Positions 40,436-48,920 of a stretch of DNA of 64,000 nucleotides are shown piece after piece. A program made the translations under genes and the position numbers. Each line of letters starts with the position of its first letter. Position 1 is the first letter of the stretch. Source of the DNA: CAYZJB01 sp964478735 (GTDB lineage: Bacteria > CLD3 > SB21); assembly GCA_964478735.1 (NCBI GenBank), contig CAYZJB010000009.1, positions 1 through 64,000 on the forward strand, in the 5' to 3' direction. Below the pieces are notes generated by a model. The model worked only from the letters and a program-made list of their open reading frames with translations, did not search any database and was not told the origin of the DNA.

Positions 40436-41761
40436 ATGATGACGGATCCTACCAAGGTTTTCTTCGAACGCAAGCGGGAAGATATGGAGGCGTGGGAGGA
40501 GGCACATCTGGCCCCCTATGCCTGCAAGAGCCGCGGCATGCATAAAACCCGTCTGGTGGAGGAAATCGAGGACGAGCACCGGACGGCGTTCCAGCGAGAC
40601 CGCGACCGCATCATTTACTCCAATTCTTTTCGCAATCTTTCCGATAAACGACAAATCCTGGTCGAACGAAATTCCGAACGCAACCGCAGTCGCCTGACCC
40701 ACACGGCGGAGGTCGTACAGGTCTCGCGAACAATCGCCGGCGCCATGGGACTTAACAGCGATTTGACGGAAGCGATTGCACTGGGGCATGATCTCGGTCA
40801 TCCGCCGTTTGCACACGTCGGGGAATCCGTGCTCGACAAGATCCTCAACGGCGACGATCTGCTGGACGGCGTCATGCTGGGACAGGATTACGGCGGCTTC
40901 AAACACAATTACCAGAGCATTCGCGTCGTCGACTGGATAGAAAAAAAATACCACTATGACGGGCTCAACCTGACGTCCATGACGCGCGAGGGCATTCTCA
41001 AACATACCAGCACACAGGGCGAACGATATAACTATCCCGATCTCAACCTGACCAATCTGTACTTTGATCACCTCATGTCGCTGACGCTGGAGGGGCAGGT
41101 GGCGGCCATTGCGGATGAAATCGCCCAGAGAACGTTCGACCTGGAAGACGCGCTGCGCGCCAACTATATCGCGCTGCGGGACGTTCGGCAGGTCAAACTG
41201 ATCCAGGAGGTTGAGCAGGAAAATGGAATCACTGAACTGGCGACGACCAACCCGGACGAGTATATCAACTGGATGATCTCCGGTCTGGTTCGGAAACTGG
41301 TCAGCGACGTGATTCTCAATACACTGCGGCGTGTGCAGGATTTCTGCTCGCGCAAGGGGCGACATGAGGGATTCGACGAATGGCTTGTGATTTTCAGTCT
41401 GGACGTCAATCGTAAACAGAACGAACTTGAGACGTTTATTCTACGCGAACTGGGTAATAATTTTTACGTCAATCGCGCGGATCAACGGTGCGGCAAGGTC
41501 ATTCGTAAGTTGTTCAAGGCGTATTACATTAATCCGCTGCAGATGAACGACCGTTTCCTCAAACGGTACACGATGCGGAAATACGACGTGAATTTCGATC
41601 TTCGTAAACTTCCGCGGAAAAACGTGACGGAAAAGATCGCTGAGTTCCAAAAAGACCCTACTTATGTGCGGCACATTGCCGATTACGTTGCAGCGATGAG
41701 CGACAGTTACTGTATCCAGGAATACAAATTGATCTACATTCCCGAAGTCCCGCATTTTTAA
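40436..41761 (+). CDS. dgt: Deoxyguanosinetriphosphate triphosphohydrolase (dGTPase-like)
   Basis: A 441-residue HD-domain enzyme hydrolysing dNTPs to deoxynucleosides and triphosphate. The HD metal ligands are H89 in RSRLTHTAEV and H118-D119 in LGHDLGHPPFAH, with a later conserved D in the C-terminal half. The FQRDRDRIIYSNSFRNL segment is typical of dGTPases. It starts 4 nt after the terminator T-tract; ATG at 40439 is also possible. It overlaps the next gene by 1 nt (TAATG). Confidence 0.92.
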   Translation: MMTDPTKVFFERKREDMEAWEEAHLAPYACKSRGMHKTRLVEEIEDEHRTAFQRDRDRIIYSNSFRNLSDKRQILVERNSERNRSRLTHTAEVVQVSRTIAGAMGLNSDLTEAIALGHDLGHPPFAHVGESVLDKILNGDDLLDGVMLGQDYGGFKHNYQSIRVVDWIEKKYHYDGLNLTSMTREGILKHTSTQGERYNYPDLNLTNLYFDHLMSLTLEGQVAAIADEIAQRTFDLEDALRANYIALRDVRQVKLIQEVEQENGITELATTNPDEYINWMISGLVRKLVSDVILNTLRRVQDFCSRKGRHEGFDEWLVIFSLDVNRKQNELETFILRELGNNFYVNRADQRCGKVIRKLFKAYYINPLQMNDRFLKRYTMRKYDVNFDLRKLPRKNVTEKIAEFQKDPTYVRHIADYVAAMSDSYCIQEYKLIYIPEVPHF

Positions 41762-42690
41762 TGTTCCGCCATTATCGTACGCTTGTCCTGGCGGTTGCGA
41801 TCGCCTTTTTTCTCTGGTTCTACGTCAAGTCGGCCGCCACTTTCCGCATGGTGGTGGATGTTCCCGTGGCGGTGACGAACCTGCCCCACGGTTATGTTCT
41901 GGTTTCGGATCTGCCCGGTACGATTCCGGTCGAATTTGAAGCCGACGGCAAGACACTGCTGGGGCTGCAGTACCTGTGGGATGTACGCTACGTCTTGGAT
42001 CTGGCGGATTATCGGGATGGTACACCGATTGTGCTCTCCGACTTTCCAGGCAACGTCAAATGGCCTGAAAAATCGTCGGCCCGGATCGCGTCATTTCCTG
42101 CGACCGATACCTTGCGGATCTATTCTGAACAACAAGTAACCCGCCGCGTTCCGGTTCAGGCCGACGTGATGGTGCGCTGCAAACCGGGGTTTGTATTGGT
42201 CGGGGGAATCCAGTTGACACCGGACTCCATTGCCGTCGTCGGCCCGAAATCTTTAGTCGAAAGCATCCGTTTTCTTAAGACGGAATCCCGTGCTTTCGAG
42301 GGCATCGCGGAAGACCAGTTCCTGTCTTTAAAAATATTACGTCCCGATTCGAAAAAGCTGACGTATGAAGACCGGTTAATTGACGTGGCTCTGGACATCC
42401 AACCCCTCGCCGAGCGCACAATGGATAACATTCCGGTTCGGCTCGTCCAAGTGCCCGATCCGGTCCAGGCGGTAGTACAGCCGTCGACGTTTTCAGTTAA
42501 AATACGCGGTGGTGTCGATCTTCTGGCGACCGTGACTCGTGACAGCATTCAGGGCATTATTAATTACGCCGAAGAGCAGCGGTTGAAGCGTGTCGAGGCA
42601 TTGCTGACCGTGACGGTTCCGGTCGACGTACAGTGGAGTCAACTGATTCCGTCGCGTTTCAAAATCGTACATTTGACGCCCGTTCCATGA
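41761..42690 (+). CDS. YbbR-like domain protein
   Basis: A 309-residue membrane-anchored protein: one N-terminal helix (TLVLAVAIAFFLWFYVKS), then three or more YbbR-like beta repeats outside (for example VTNLPHGYVLVSDLPGTIPV and VRCKPGFVLVGGIQLTPDS). In Firmicutes YbbR proteins (CdaR) regulate the c-di-AMP cyclase CdaA; no cdaA is nearby, so that role is not implied here. It overlaps tsaD by 4 nt (ATGA). Confidence 0.8.
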   Translation: MFRHYRTLVLAVAIAFFLWFYVKSAATFRMVVDVPVAVTNLPHGYVLVSDLPGTIPVEFEADGKTLLGLQYLWDVRYVLDLADYRDGTPIVLSDFPGNVKWPEKSSARIASFPATDTLRIYSEQQVTRRVPVQADVMVRCKPGFVLVGGIQLTPDSIAVVGPKSLVESIRFLKTESRAFEGIAEDQFLSLKILRPDSKKLTYEDRLIDVALDIQPLAERTMDNIPVRLVQVPDPVQAVVQPSTFSVKIRGGVDLLATVTRDSIQGIINYAEEQRLKRVEALLTVTVPVDVQWSQLIPSRFKIVHLTPVP

Positions 42691-43697
42691 TCACGCTCGC
42701 CATTGAAACTTCTTGTGACGATACGTCGGTCGCCATTCTGGACGATCAGCGGGTCCTGATCAATCTTGTTTCCTCACAGCTTGTCGATCGAAAGTTTACC
42801 GGCATCGTACCGGAGCTGGCGGCGCGTTCCCATCAGGCCAATATTGTTCCGGTCGTCACGGCAGCACTCGGCAAGGCGAAGGTAAAAAAAAACGAAATCG
42901 ATCTCGTCGCGGCGACCCAGGGACCCGGGTTGATCGGAAGCCTTCTGGTCGGCCTTCATTTCGCAAGGTCGTTTGCTTTTGCACTGGAACGTCCGTTCGT
43001 AGGGGTCAACCACATCGAGTCGCATATGCTGGCGGCATTTTTGGAACATGCGGGTTGGGAGTGGCCGTTCATCGCGCTTGTCGTATCGGGCGGGCATACC
43101 CTGCTGATCGAATCGCAGTCGCTGAAAGATCATCGCATTTTAGGCCGCACGGTCGACGATGCGGCGGGGGAATGTTTCGATAAAGTCGCACGAATTCTCG
43201 GCCTTATGCCGGGTGACGGGACGGTGATGGGAGGGCCGATCATCGACCGGATGGCCCGGACCGGAGATGCGGCACGTTATCGTTTTCCACGACCGATGCT
43301 GGGCGACGGGACGTTCGATTTTAGCTTTTCAGGATTGAAAACGTCGGTTCAAAATTTTCTCGTTCGCGAGAAGACGGGTCAGGATACAATGCCGGATGTT
43401 TGTGCCGGTTTTCAGGAAGCCGTGGTGGACGTTTTATGCCGGAAGTCGATGGATGCGTGTATGCAGCGTGGGATCCGGCGGCTGGTCGTTTGCGGTGGAG
43501 TAGCCTCCAATCGCCGATTGCGGGAGCGGTTTGAAACGGCGTGTCGGGATATGGGCGTTCAACTTGCCGTGCCGTCGCCGCAGTACTGTACCGACAATGC
43601 GGCCATGATCGGACTGACCGGCTGGATGCATTATAAAGCCGAAAGCCCGTCACACGCCGCTGCAAAGCCGTTTGCGTCGCTAGAGGGATGGAACTGA
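42687..43697 (+). CDS. tsaD: tRNA threonylcarbamoyladenosine transferase TsaD
   Basis: A 336-residue ASKHA-fold protein that installs t6A on tRNAs with TsaB/TsaE. The metal-binding H109 and H113 lie in NHIESHMLAAF, AIETSCDDTSVAI is the N-terminal strand, and GGVASNRRLRERF and CTDNAAMIGLTGW are near the end. ATG 42687 is inside the end of the previous gene (ATGA) and gives the normal N-terminus. Confidence 0.96.
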   Translation: MITLAIETSCDDTSVAILDDQRVLINLVSSQLVDRKFTGIVPELAARSHQANIVPVVTAALGKAKVKKNEIDLVAATQGPGLIGSLLVGLHFARSFAFALERPFVGVNHIESHMLAAFLEHAGWEWPFIALVVSGGHTLLIESQSLKDHRILGRTVDDAAGECFDKVARILGLMPGDGTVMGGPIIDRMARTGDAARYRFPRPMLGDGTFDFSFSGLKTSVQNFLVREKTGQDTMPDVCAGFQEAVVDVLCRKSMDACMQRGIRRLVVCGGVASNRRLRERFETACRDMGVQLAVPSPQYCTDNAAMIGLTGWMHYKAESPSHAAAKPFASLEGWN

Positions 43698-43710
43698 CCC
43701 AAAAATAGTA

Positions 43711-43739
43711 TTGACTTTGGCGAGTGTTTTAAGTTATTT
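43711..43739 (+). promoter_or_regulatory. Candidate promoter of the exbB-tonB cluster
   Basis: TTGACT (43711-43716) and TTATTT (43734-43739) with a 17-bp spacer. The -10 is weak, but the region just after tsaD and 99 nt before the exbB start is the only long gap in this run of genes. An A/T-rich stretch follows. Confidence 0.4.
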
Positions 43740-43837
43740 CATGCACATTTTACGGGCCATTTTTCGCTCATCTTACTGTCAAACTTAAGCTTACTCGATA
43801 ACATCATTTCTTCGTCTAACAAGGAGGATATTTCTGT

Positions 43838-44464
43838 ATGGAAAAGTCGCTGGTAGACTACTTCAACGACGGCGGTGAATTCATGTGGCCGATTTTATTC
43901 TGTCTCGTGGTCGGATTGGCCATGTGTATTGAACGGTTCATCACGTTATCCCGTTCCGGTGTCAATACGCGGAAATTCCTCACGAAGATCAAACAGGCCC
44001 TGGATGAAGGCGGAGTTCAACGTGCTATCGAAGTATCGGCGAATCAAAAAGGATCGGTGGCTGCGATTTTCCACGCCGGTTTGATGCGGATGGAAAAGGG
44101 GATCGATCAAGTGGAAAAAGCGATCGTGAATGCCGGGGCCATTGAAATGGCGTTTTTGGAGCGTGGAATGATCTGGATCAGCTTCTTTATCGCCGCGGCC
44201 CCGATGCTCGGATTTACCGGTACCGTGCAGGGCATGATCGTTGCCTTCAATGATATTGCCAAGGTCAACGATATCTCACCGGCCGTCGTTGCCAACGGTA
44301 TCGGCGTAGCGCTTCTGACGACGCTGTTCGGTCTTATCGTTGCATTGATTCTTCAATTTTTCCATAATTTCTTTACGGCGAAGATCAATCGTCTTGTCGT
44401 TGACATGGAGGAGAGCTCCGCGGCGCTGGTCGAGTCTCTGGTTGAACTGGAACAGCGACGTTAA
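43838..44464 (+). CDS. exbB: ExbB/MotA/TolQ-type proton channel subunit
   Basis: A 208-residue inner-membrane protein with three predicted helices (about 17-35, 115-145 and 165-190) and the conserved APMLGFTGTVQGMIVAF segment. It forms the motor with ExbD that energises TonB. AAGGAGGA lies about 9 nt before the ATG. First gene of a four-gene cluster. Confidence 0.93.
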   Translation: MEKSLVDYFNDGGEFMWPILFCLVVGLAMCIERFITLSRSGVNTRKFLTKIKQALDEGGVQRAIEVSANQKGSVAAIFHAGLMRMEKGIDQVEKAIVNAGAIEMAFLERGMIWISFFIAAAPMLGFTGTVQGMIVAFNDIAKVNDISPAVVANGIGVALLTTLFGLIVALILQFFHNFFTAKINRLVVDMEESSAALVESLVELEQRR

Positions 44465-44485
44465 ACCGTAAACGGGTGAACAAGA

Positions 44486-44887
44486 ATGCTGGTTGAAAAA
44501 AGAAAAAAGAGTGCAGCGGAGATCCCGACGGGATCGCTGGCGGACATGGCATTCTTGCTACTGATTTTTTTCCTTGTCGTAACAACCATCGGTAGCGATA
44601 AGGGAATTGATCTCGTGTTGCCTCCGGAAGGCGACGTGAAAGAAATTCCCAAACAGAATATCATGAACATCCTAATCAACGATAACGGCGACATTCTGAT
44701 CGATGAAGAACCGCGGCAGTTGAACCAGGTCATGGATATCGTAAAAACGCGCATTCAAAAGAACGACAAATTGATCGTATCGGTCAAAACGACACGGCTG
44801 ACGCCGTATCGGGTTTTCATCGCCGTGCTGGACCAACTTAAACAGGCGGATGCGAAGAAAATATCCATTGCCGAACCGGACAAATAA
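44486..44887 (+). CDS. exbD: ExbD/TolR-type biopolymer transport protein, first copy
   Basis: A 133-residue protein: short cytoplasmic N-terminus, one helix (about 20-40) with the conserved D in TGSLADMAFLLLIFFLV, and a periplasmic domain. Pore-lining Asp of the proton channel. The second copy follows 18 nt downstream; two diverged ExbD copies are common in this part of the tree. Confidence 0.93.
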   Translation: MLVEKRKKSAAEIPTGSLADMAFLLLIFFLVVTTIGSDKGIDLVLPPEGDVKEIPKQNIMNILINDNGDILIDEEPRQLNQVMDIVKTRIQKNDKLIVSVKTTRLTPYRVFIAVLDQLKQADAKKISIAEPDK

Positions 44888-44905
44888 AACGAGAGTGGCA
44901 GAGTT

Positions 44906-45328
44906 ATGAAGTTTGCACGAAAAAAAGGCGGCGATCCCGTCATTCCCAGTGCATCGATGTCGGACATCGTATTTACGCTGCTCCTTTTTTTCATGGTGGC
45001 AACCGTCATCAAGAAATTCGAAGGACTGAAGGTGCAGGAGCCGGAAGCGTATAAAATCGAAAAACTAGCATCGAAGACACATACATCCTACATCTGGATT
45101 GACCGTGCGAAGAACGTTATGTTTGATGATCGTCCAATTTCATCGATGGATGAATTATACACCATTGCACGTTTGAAAATCGAAGCGGATGTTCAGTTGC
45201 TTGTCTTCCTGCGTGTAGATAAAGAAAGCGAGATGGGATTGCTGACGGATGTCCAGCAGGAATTGCGAAAAGCGGGCTGTCTGAGAATCTATTATGGAAC
45301 GAAAACACGCCCCAGCGCAAACTATTGA
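44906..45328 (+). CDS. exbD: ExbD/TolR-type biopolymer transport protein, second copy
   Basis: A 140-residue paralogue: helix with PSASMSDIVFTLLLFFMV (conserved Asp at about 19), then the periplasmic domain. It shares the same architecture but has little sequence identity with the first copy beyond the helix. Heteromeric motor stoichiometry with both copies is plausible but not shown. Confidence 0.92.
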   Translation: MKFARKKGGDPVIPSASMSDIVFTLLLFFMVATVIKKFEGLKVQEPEAYKIEKLASKTHTSYIWIDRAKNVMFDDRPISSMDELYTIARLKIEADVQLLVFLRVDKESEMGLLTDVQQELRKAGCLRIYYGTKTRPSANY

Positions 45329-45400
45329 TTCACATTGACTTGGATGTGACAGCGACAATGGATGACGTTGCCGCGGACGCATGTAGTCAAAGGAGAGACC

Positions 45401-46039
45401 ATGGTAGTAAATGAACTCAAACTTCAATATCGCAAGATTTTCGAAGCGTCATTGATTGCAGCGTTGTTTTTTGTCACTATTTTTCTACGTTTTTTTTCCT
45501 GGGAAGAAGGAGAGAGCGAAATCGACAAATTGGACTTCAAACTGGAGGTCCAGAAAATCGACCTAACACAACAGGTCAAGCGTCCGCCTCCACCGCAGCG
45601 TCCATCGGTGCCGATCCAGTCTGAACGAGAAAACCTGCTCGGCGATGAGACGATTGATGACACGGATATCGACTTGGAGGAAATTCCTCCACCTCCACCG
45701 CCTCCGCCTAAAAAAGAAGATACCGGAGAAGCGGAAATTTTCGTCGCCTACGATTCGCCTCCCGAGATGGTCGGCGGTTACGATTTCATTCGCCGCAATC
45801 TCAAGTATCCGGACATGGCGCGTCAGGCCGGAATTGAAGGGCGAGTGACGGTTCAGGCGGTCATCGACGAAAACGGCAACGTGTTGTCGGCCGATGTGCT
45901 GAAAGAAGACGGCAACGTGGGCTTCGGTCAGGCGGCTGTCGACGTGGTGATGAAATCGAAATGGAAACCCGCCAAACAACGTGACAAAGCCGTAAAAGTA
46001 CGGATCAGTATACCGATTATTTTTAAACTGAAAAACTAA
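45401..46039 (+). CDS. tonB: TonB energy-transducing protein
   Basis: A 212-residue protein: N-terminal membrane helix (about 14-32; LIAALFFVTIFLRFF), a Pro-rich periplasmic spacer (KRPPPPQRPSVP, EIPPPPPPPPKKED) and the C-terminal TonB domain (about 130-212; RRNLKYPDMARQAGIEGRVT, ending IFKLKN). AAGGAG lies about 7 nt before ATG 45401, preferred over the in-frame extension. It would energise the receptor at 22109-24481. Confidence 0.93.
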   Translation: MVVNELKLQYRKIFEASLIAALFFVTIFLRFFSWEEGESEIDKLDFKLEVQKIDLTQQVKRPPPPQRPSVPIQSERENLLGDETIDDTDIDLEEIPPPPPPPPKKEDTGEAEIFVAYDSPPEMVGGYDFIRRNLKYPDMARQAGIEGRVTVQAVIDENGNVLSADVLKEDGNVGFGQAAVDVVMKSKWKPAKQRDKAVKVRISIPIIFKLKN

Positions 46040-46061
46040 GCGACCGAATTTTTTGAAAAAA

Positions 46062-46087
46062 AGCCTGCGCATTGCAGGCTTTTTTTG
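46062..46087 (+). terminator. Rho-independent terminator after tonB
   Basis: AGCCTGC (46062-46068) and GCAGGCT (46074-46080) form a perfect 7-bp stem with a 5-nt loop followed by seven T. It closes the exbB-tonB cluster 22 nt after the stop. Confidence 0.9.
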
Positions 46088-46102
46088 TTTTCCACGTTTA
46101 GC

Positions 46103-46131
46103 TTGAATTTGCATTCGGTCAAATCTATCTT
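46103..46131 (+). promoter_or_regulatory. Promoter of the tRNA gene
   Basis: TTGAAT (46103-46108), 17-bp spacer, TATCTT (46126-46131); the tRNA starts 14 nt after the -10. The -10 hexamer is the same as in the small-RNA promoter at 18874-18903. Confidence 0.6.
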
Positions 46132-46144
46132 ACGCGCGTATGAC

Positions 46145-46217
46145 GGGCTCTTAGCTCAGCGGTTAGAGCAGAGGACTCATAATCCTTTGGTCCGGGGTTC
46201 AAATCCCTGAGGGCCCA
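46145..46217 (+). tRNA. tRNA with CAU anticodon (Ile2 or Met)
   Basis: A complete cloverleaf: acceptor GGGCTCT pairs with AGGGCCC (one G-T), D arm with AGCTCAGCGGTTAGAGC, anticodon loop CTCATAA (anticodon CAT) on a GAGGA/TCCTT stem, T loop TTCAAAT, discriminator A at 46217. A CAT anticodon can be elongator Met or lysidine-modified Ile2. The GACTCATAATC...GGTC pattern resembles Ile2 tRNAs more, but I cannot decide without a covariance model. CCA is not encoded (the next base is C, then A). The 3' end is repeated in the adjacent array. Confidence 0.9.
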
Positions 46218-46567
46218 CAGCGATGCCTCGGAATGCGATCCGGGGCACGTTTCATTTCCGGGGTTCTGCGCCGTTCGGCGCATGAGCCGTTGGCTCAAAA
46301 TCCCTGAGGGCCCACAGCGATGCCTCGGAATGCGATCCGGGGCACGTTTCATNNNNNNNNNNNNNNNNNNNNNNNNNNNNNNNNNNNNNNNNNNNNNNNN
46401 NNNNNNNNNNNNNNNNNNNNNNNNNNNNNNNNNNNNNNNNNNNNNNNNNNNNAAATCCCTGAGGGCCCACAGCGATGCCTCGGAATGCGATCCGGGGCAC
46501 GTTTCATTTCCGGGGTTCTGCGCCGTTCGGCGCATGAGCCGTTGGCTCAAAATCCCTGAGGGCCCAC
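46201..46567 (+). repeat. Tandem array of 97-bp units built on the tRNA 3' end
   Basis: Four copies of AAATCCCTGAGGGCCCAC (the last 17 bases of the tRNA plus one) start at 46201, 46298, 46453 and 46550. The two intervals not crossing the gap are exactly 97 bp (46201-46297 and 46453-46549) and identical as far as I compared them. The third interval contains a 100-N gap (46353-46452). Each 97-bp unit has three hairpins: CCTCGG/CCGGGG, TGCGCC-GTTC-GGCGCA (perfect 6 bp), and TGAGCC-GTT-GGCTCA (perfect 6 bp). The gap lies inside the repeat, so the assembler probably collapsed further copies; the true number is unknown. No protein-coding gene fits: short frames through the unit are incidental. Confidence 0.9.
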
Positions 46568-46660
46568 GACGATGCCCGGTATGAAAACAATCCGGGTATA
46601 TTTTATTTTCCGTGGCTCTTCGAACGTGTATTCACAGGAGCCGTGCTTGCTGTGAACGTT
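46568..46660 (+). repeat. Probable diverged final unit of the tRNA-tail array
   Basis: After the last tRNA-end copy the sequence (GACGATGCCCGG...CCGGG...TTTTATTTTCCGTGG) parallels the order of elements in the 97-bp unit (GCGATGCCTCGG...CCGGGG...TTTCATTTCCGGGG). It also has two hairpins (CCCGG/CCGGG and GGCTC/GAGCC) but many substitutions. It lacks a following tRNA-end copy. Reads as an older relative of the unit. Confidence 0.45.
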
Positions 46661-46719
46661 TCATCCTTCGAACGCCTTGTGCCGTTGCTTTCCAGTTTAT
46701 ATTTTCATACTAATAGCGC

Positions 46720-47133
46720 ATGCTGACGTTGGATGGAGTGATCGAGACCAGTTTGTACGTTGACGATCCGGACGTTTCCGCGGCTTTTTACCGGCGCCTT
46801 TTTGACTTTCCGACGCTCTTTGAAGATCGTCGTGCCATTGCATTGAATGTCGCGGATCGGCAGGTGCTGCTGCTGTTTCGGAAAGGAACGTCAGCCGAAA
46901 GAATCGATCGGCCGACCGGCTCCATTCCCGGTCACGACGGTCACGGTACACTTCATCTGGCGTTCGGGATCGACCTTCCGGATGTTCCGGCATGGCGGCA
47001 GCGACTTGAATCCGTCGGAATTTCCATCGAATCGGAAATGAAATGGGAACGAGGCGGCGTCAGTTTGTATTTTCGCGACCCCGATCGGCATCTCGTGGAA
47101 CTGGTAACGCCCGGTGTCTGGGCCATTCGATAA
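46720..47133 (+). CDS. VOC-family (glyoxalase/dioxygenase-like) protein
   Basis: A 137-residue vicinal-oxygen-chelate fold protein with two beta-alpha-beta-beta-beta modules: VIETSLYVDDPDVSAAFYRR at the start, HGTLHLAFGI in the middle and VSLYFRDPDRHLVELVTPG at the end. Candidate metal ligands are the H in HLAF and the E in HLVELVT. Substrate unknown; members include glyoxalases, fosfomycin-resistance proteins and dioxygenases. Confidence 0.85.
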   Translation: MLTLDGVIETSLYVDDPDVSAAFYRRLFDFPTLFEDRRAIALNVADRQVLLLFRKGTSAERIDRPTGSIPGHDGHGTLHLAFGIDLPDVPAWRQRLESVGISIESEMKWERGGVSLYFRDPDRHLVELVTPGVWAIR

Positions 47134-47150
47134 TCACATAAAGGTACATC

Positions 47151-48914
47151 ATGAGACTCTTTTCATCCGCGATCTGGATCGTGTGTCTCGGCTGTCACGC
47201 GGCGCGCAATCCCTATGTATCTCCACTCGTGACCGTTGACGAATTACGATATCACGTTTCCTTTCTGGCATCCGATTCCCTGCAGGGACGAGCGTCCGGA
47301 TCGCCTGGCAATGACGAAGCAGCACGATATCTAGCGGAAGAACTGCAAAGTTACGGGCTGATGCCCTTCGGCGATAGCGGGTCTTTTTTTCAAAAATTTG
47401 ACATTATCGCCGGCGTCAAGGCAGGTTCTAACAATAATGTCGTTTTCAACGCCGACACGTTCCGCCTGGATCATGATTTCCGGCCGCTGGCGATTTCCGC
47501 GAGTGGCCGTACCGAGGCGCGGGTCGTTTTCGCCGGCTACGGGATTTCCGCCCCGGATTTGAAGCACGACGATTATGCCGGGGTCGATGTGATCGGCCGT
47601 ATCGTTGTGATCATGAACGGGTCACCCGATGGAAATAACCCGCACTCTGCATTCGCAACCCATGCTACACTGCGCCGGAAGATCGGGCTTGCGGCGGAGA
47701 AAAAAACCGCCGGCGTCATCATCATCGGACGGACGAGCGACGACGATCCATTGATTGAAATGAAGTACGACCAAGCGGGCGGTCATTATCCGATTCCGGC
47801 CATTTCCGCCAAACGGGCGCTGGTGATGAAACTGCTGGCATGTGACGAGGCGACGCTGAATCAATGGCGGGAACGCATCGATCGCCATGAGACGATTGCA
47901 GGAGCGATGAGCCGTGATCCGATCACGATCGCAACTGACGTCGTCTACGATCGTCGGGAGACGCGTAACGTGGCTGGTCTGTTGAAGGGACGCGACGGCT
48001 TGGATGAGTATGCCGTTATCGGCGCTCATTTTGATCATCTTGGGTGGGGACAGAACGGGTCCCTGCATCGCGGCGAACCGGCGATTCACAATGGGGCGGA
48101 CGACAATGCGTCCGGAACGGCAACGATGCTCGAACTTGCTCAATATTTTCGCCATTACCCGACGCGCCGTAATCTTATTTTTGTAGGTTTTTCCGCTGAA
48201 GAGATGGGACTTCTCGGTTCCAAATACTTTGTCGAGCATCCTCCGGTGGAGCTGTCGAAAATGATTACGATGTTCAATTTCGACATGGTAGGCCGCTTGC
48301 GAGACAGCGCCCTGATCGTCTACGGAATGGGTACATCGCCCCGGTTTCGCGGCCTGATGACGGCGGGCAACGACACGATCGGGTTAAAGCTTACGCTGAA
48401 GGACGACGGACACGGACCAAGTGACTACGCGGAGTTTTATAAAAAGGACATTCCTGTCATTGCTTTTTTTACGAACCTCCACGAAGACTATCATCGGCCC
48501 TCGGATGATGCCGATAAGATCAATTACGACGGACAGCGAAAGATCGCGCAGCTGGCCATGCAGGTCATTCAGCGCGTGGCCGATGACACGGCGAGGCCCG
48601 TTTTTACGAAAGTCAAAAACGAATCGTCTCAGCCCATGCGAGGGTTCAAAGTATCGCTCAACATCGTTCCCAACTATGCGTACGACGGAGAGGGAATGAA
48701 AGTCGATGACGTCAATCCGGGAGGCCCTGCTGAGAAGGGGGGGATGCAAAAAGGCGATGTGATCATTCGTTTTGGCGGTAAACCGATCCGGAATATTTAC
48801 GATTATACTTATGCGCTGGGAGAATTCAAGCCGGGCGACCGGGTGGAAGTCATTGTAAAACGGGGTGCGGAGGAGGTCACACTATACGTAGATCTGACGA
48901 AGCGGTCTCCGTAG
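47151..48914 (+). CDS. M28-family metallopeptidase with PA and PDZ domains
   Basis: A 587-residue exported aminopeptidase-like enzyme. It has a lipoprotein-like N-terminus (IVCLGC, Cys about 15), a PA domain inserted near 100-260, and the M28 zinc core: H293 and D295 (GAHFDHLGW), D317/D318 (NGADDNASGT), catalytic E350-E351 (SAEEMGLLGS), D378 (NFDMVGRL). A later conserved His sits in LHEDYHRPSDD. A PDZ domain is at about 500-580 (GGMQKGDVIIRFGGKPIRN). Likely cleaves peptides in the periplasm or outside the cell. Confidence 0.93.
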   Translation: MRLFSSAIWIVCLGCHAARNPYVSPLVTVDELRYHVSFLASDSLQGRASGSPGNDEAARYLAEELQSYGLMPFGDSGSFFQKFDIIAGVKAGSNNNVVFNADTFRLDHDFRPLAISASGRTEARVVFAGYGISAPDLKHDDYAGVDVIGRIVVIMNGSPDGNNPHSAFATHATLRRKIGLAAEKKTAGVIIIGRTSDDDPLIEMKYDQAGGHYPIPAISAKRALVMKLLACDEATLNQWRERIDRHETIAGAMSRDPITIATDVVYDRRETRNVAGLLKGRDGLDEYAVIGAHFDHLGWGQNGSLHRGEPAIHNGADDNASGTATMLELAQYFRHYPTRRNLIFVGFSAEEMGLLGSKYFVEHPPVELSKMITMFNFDMVGRLRDSALIVYGMGTSPRFRGLMTAGNDTIGLKLTLKDDGHGPSDYAEFYKKDIPVIAFFTNLHEDYHRPSDDADKINYDGQRKIAQLAMQVIQRVADDTARPVFTKVKNESSQPMRGFKVSLNIVPNYAYDGEGMKVDDVNPGGPAEKGGMQKGDVIIRFGGKPIRNIYDYTYALGEFKPGDRVEVIVKRGAEEVTLYVDLTKRSP

Positions 48915-48920
48915 CGTGGG

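Noticed and set aside
46201..46567. CRISPR array
   Set aside because: The repeated unit has no variable spacers: whole 97-bp units are identical, and the repeat begins with a tRNA end. No cas genes are present.
46201..46567. Protein genes through the tandem repeat
   Set aside because: Short frames arise only because 97 is not a multiple of three and the gap is masked; none has a start signal or homology.
46201..46567. Integron attC cassette array
   Set aside because: No cassettes with genes, no attC consensus (GTTRRRY core), and no integron integrase in the window.
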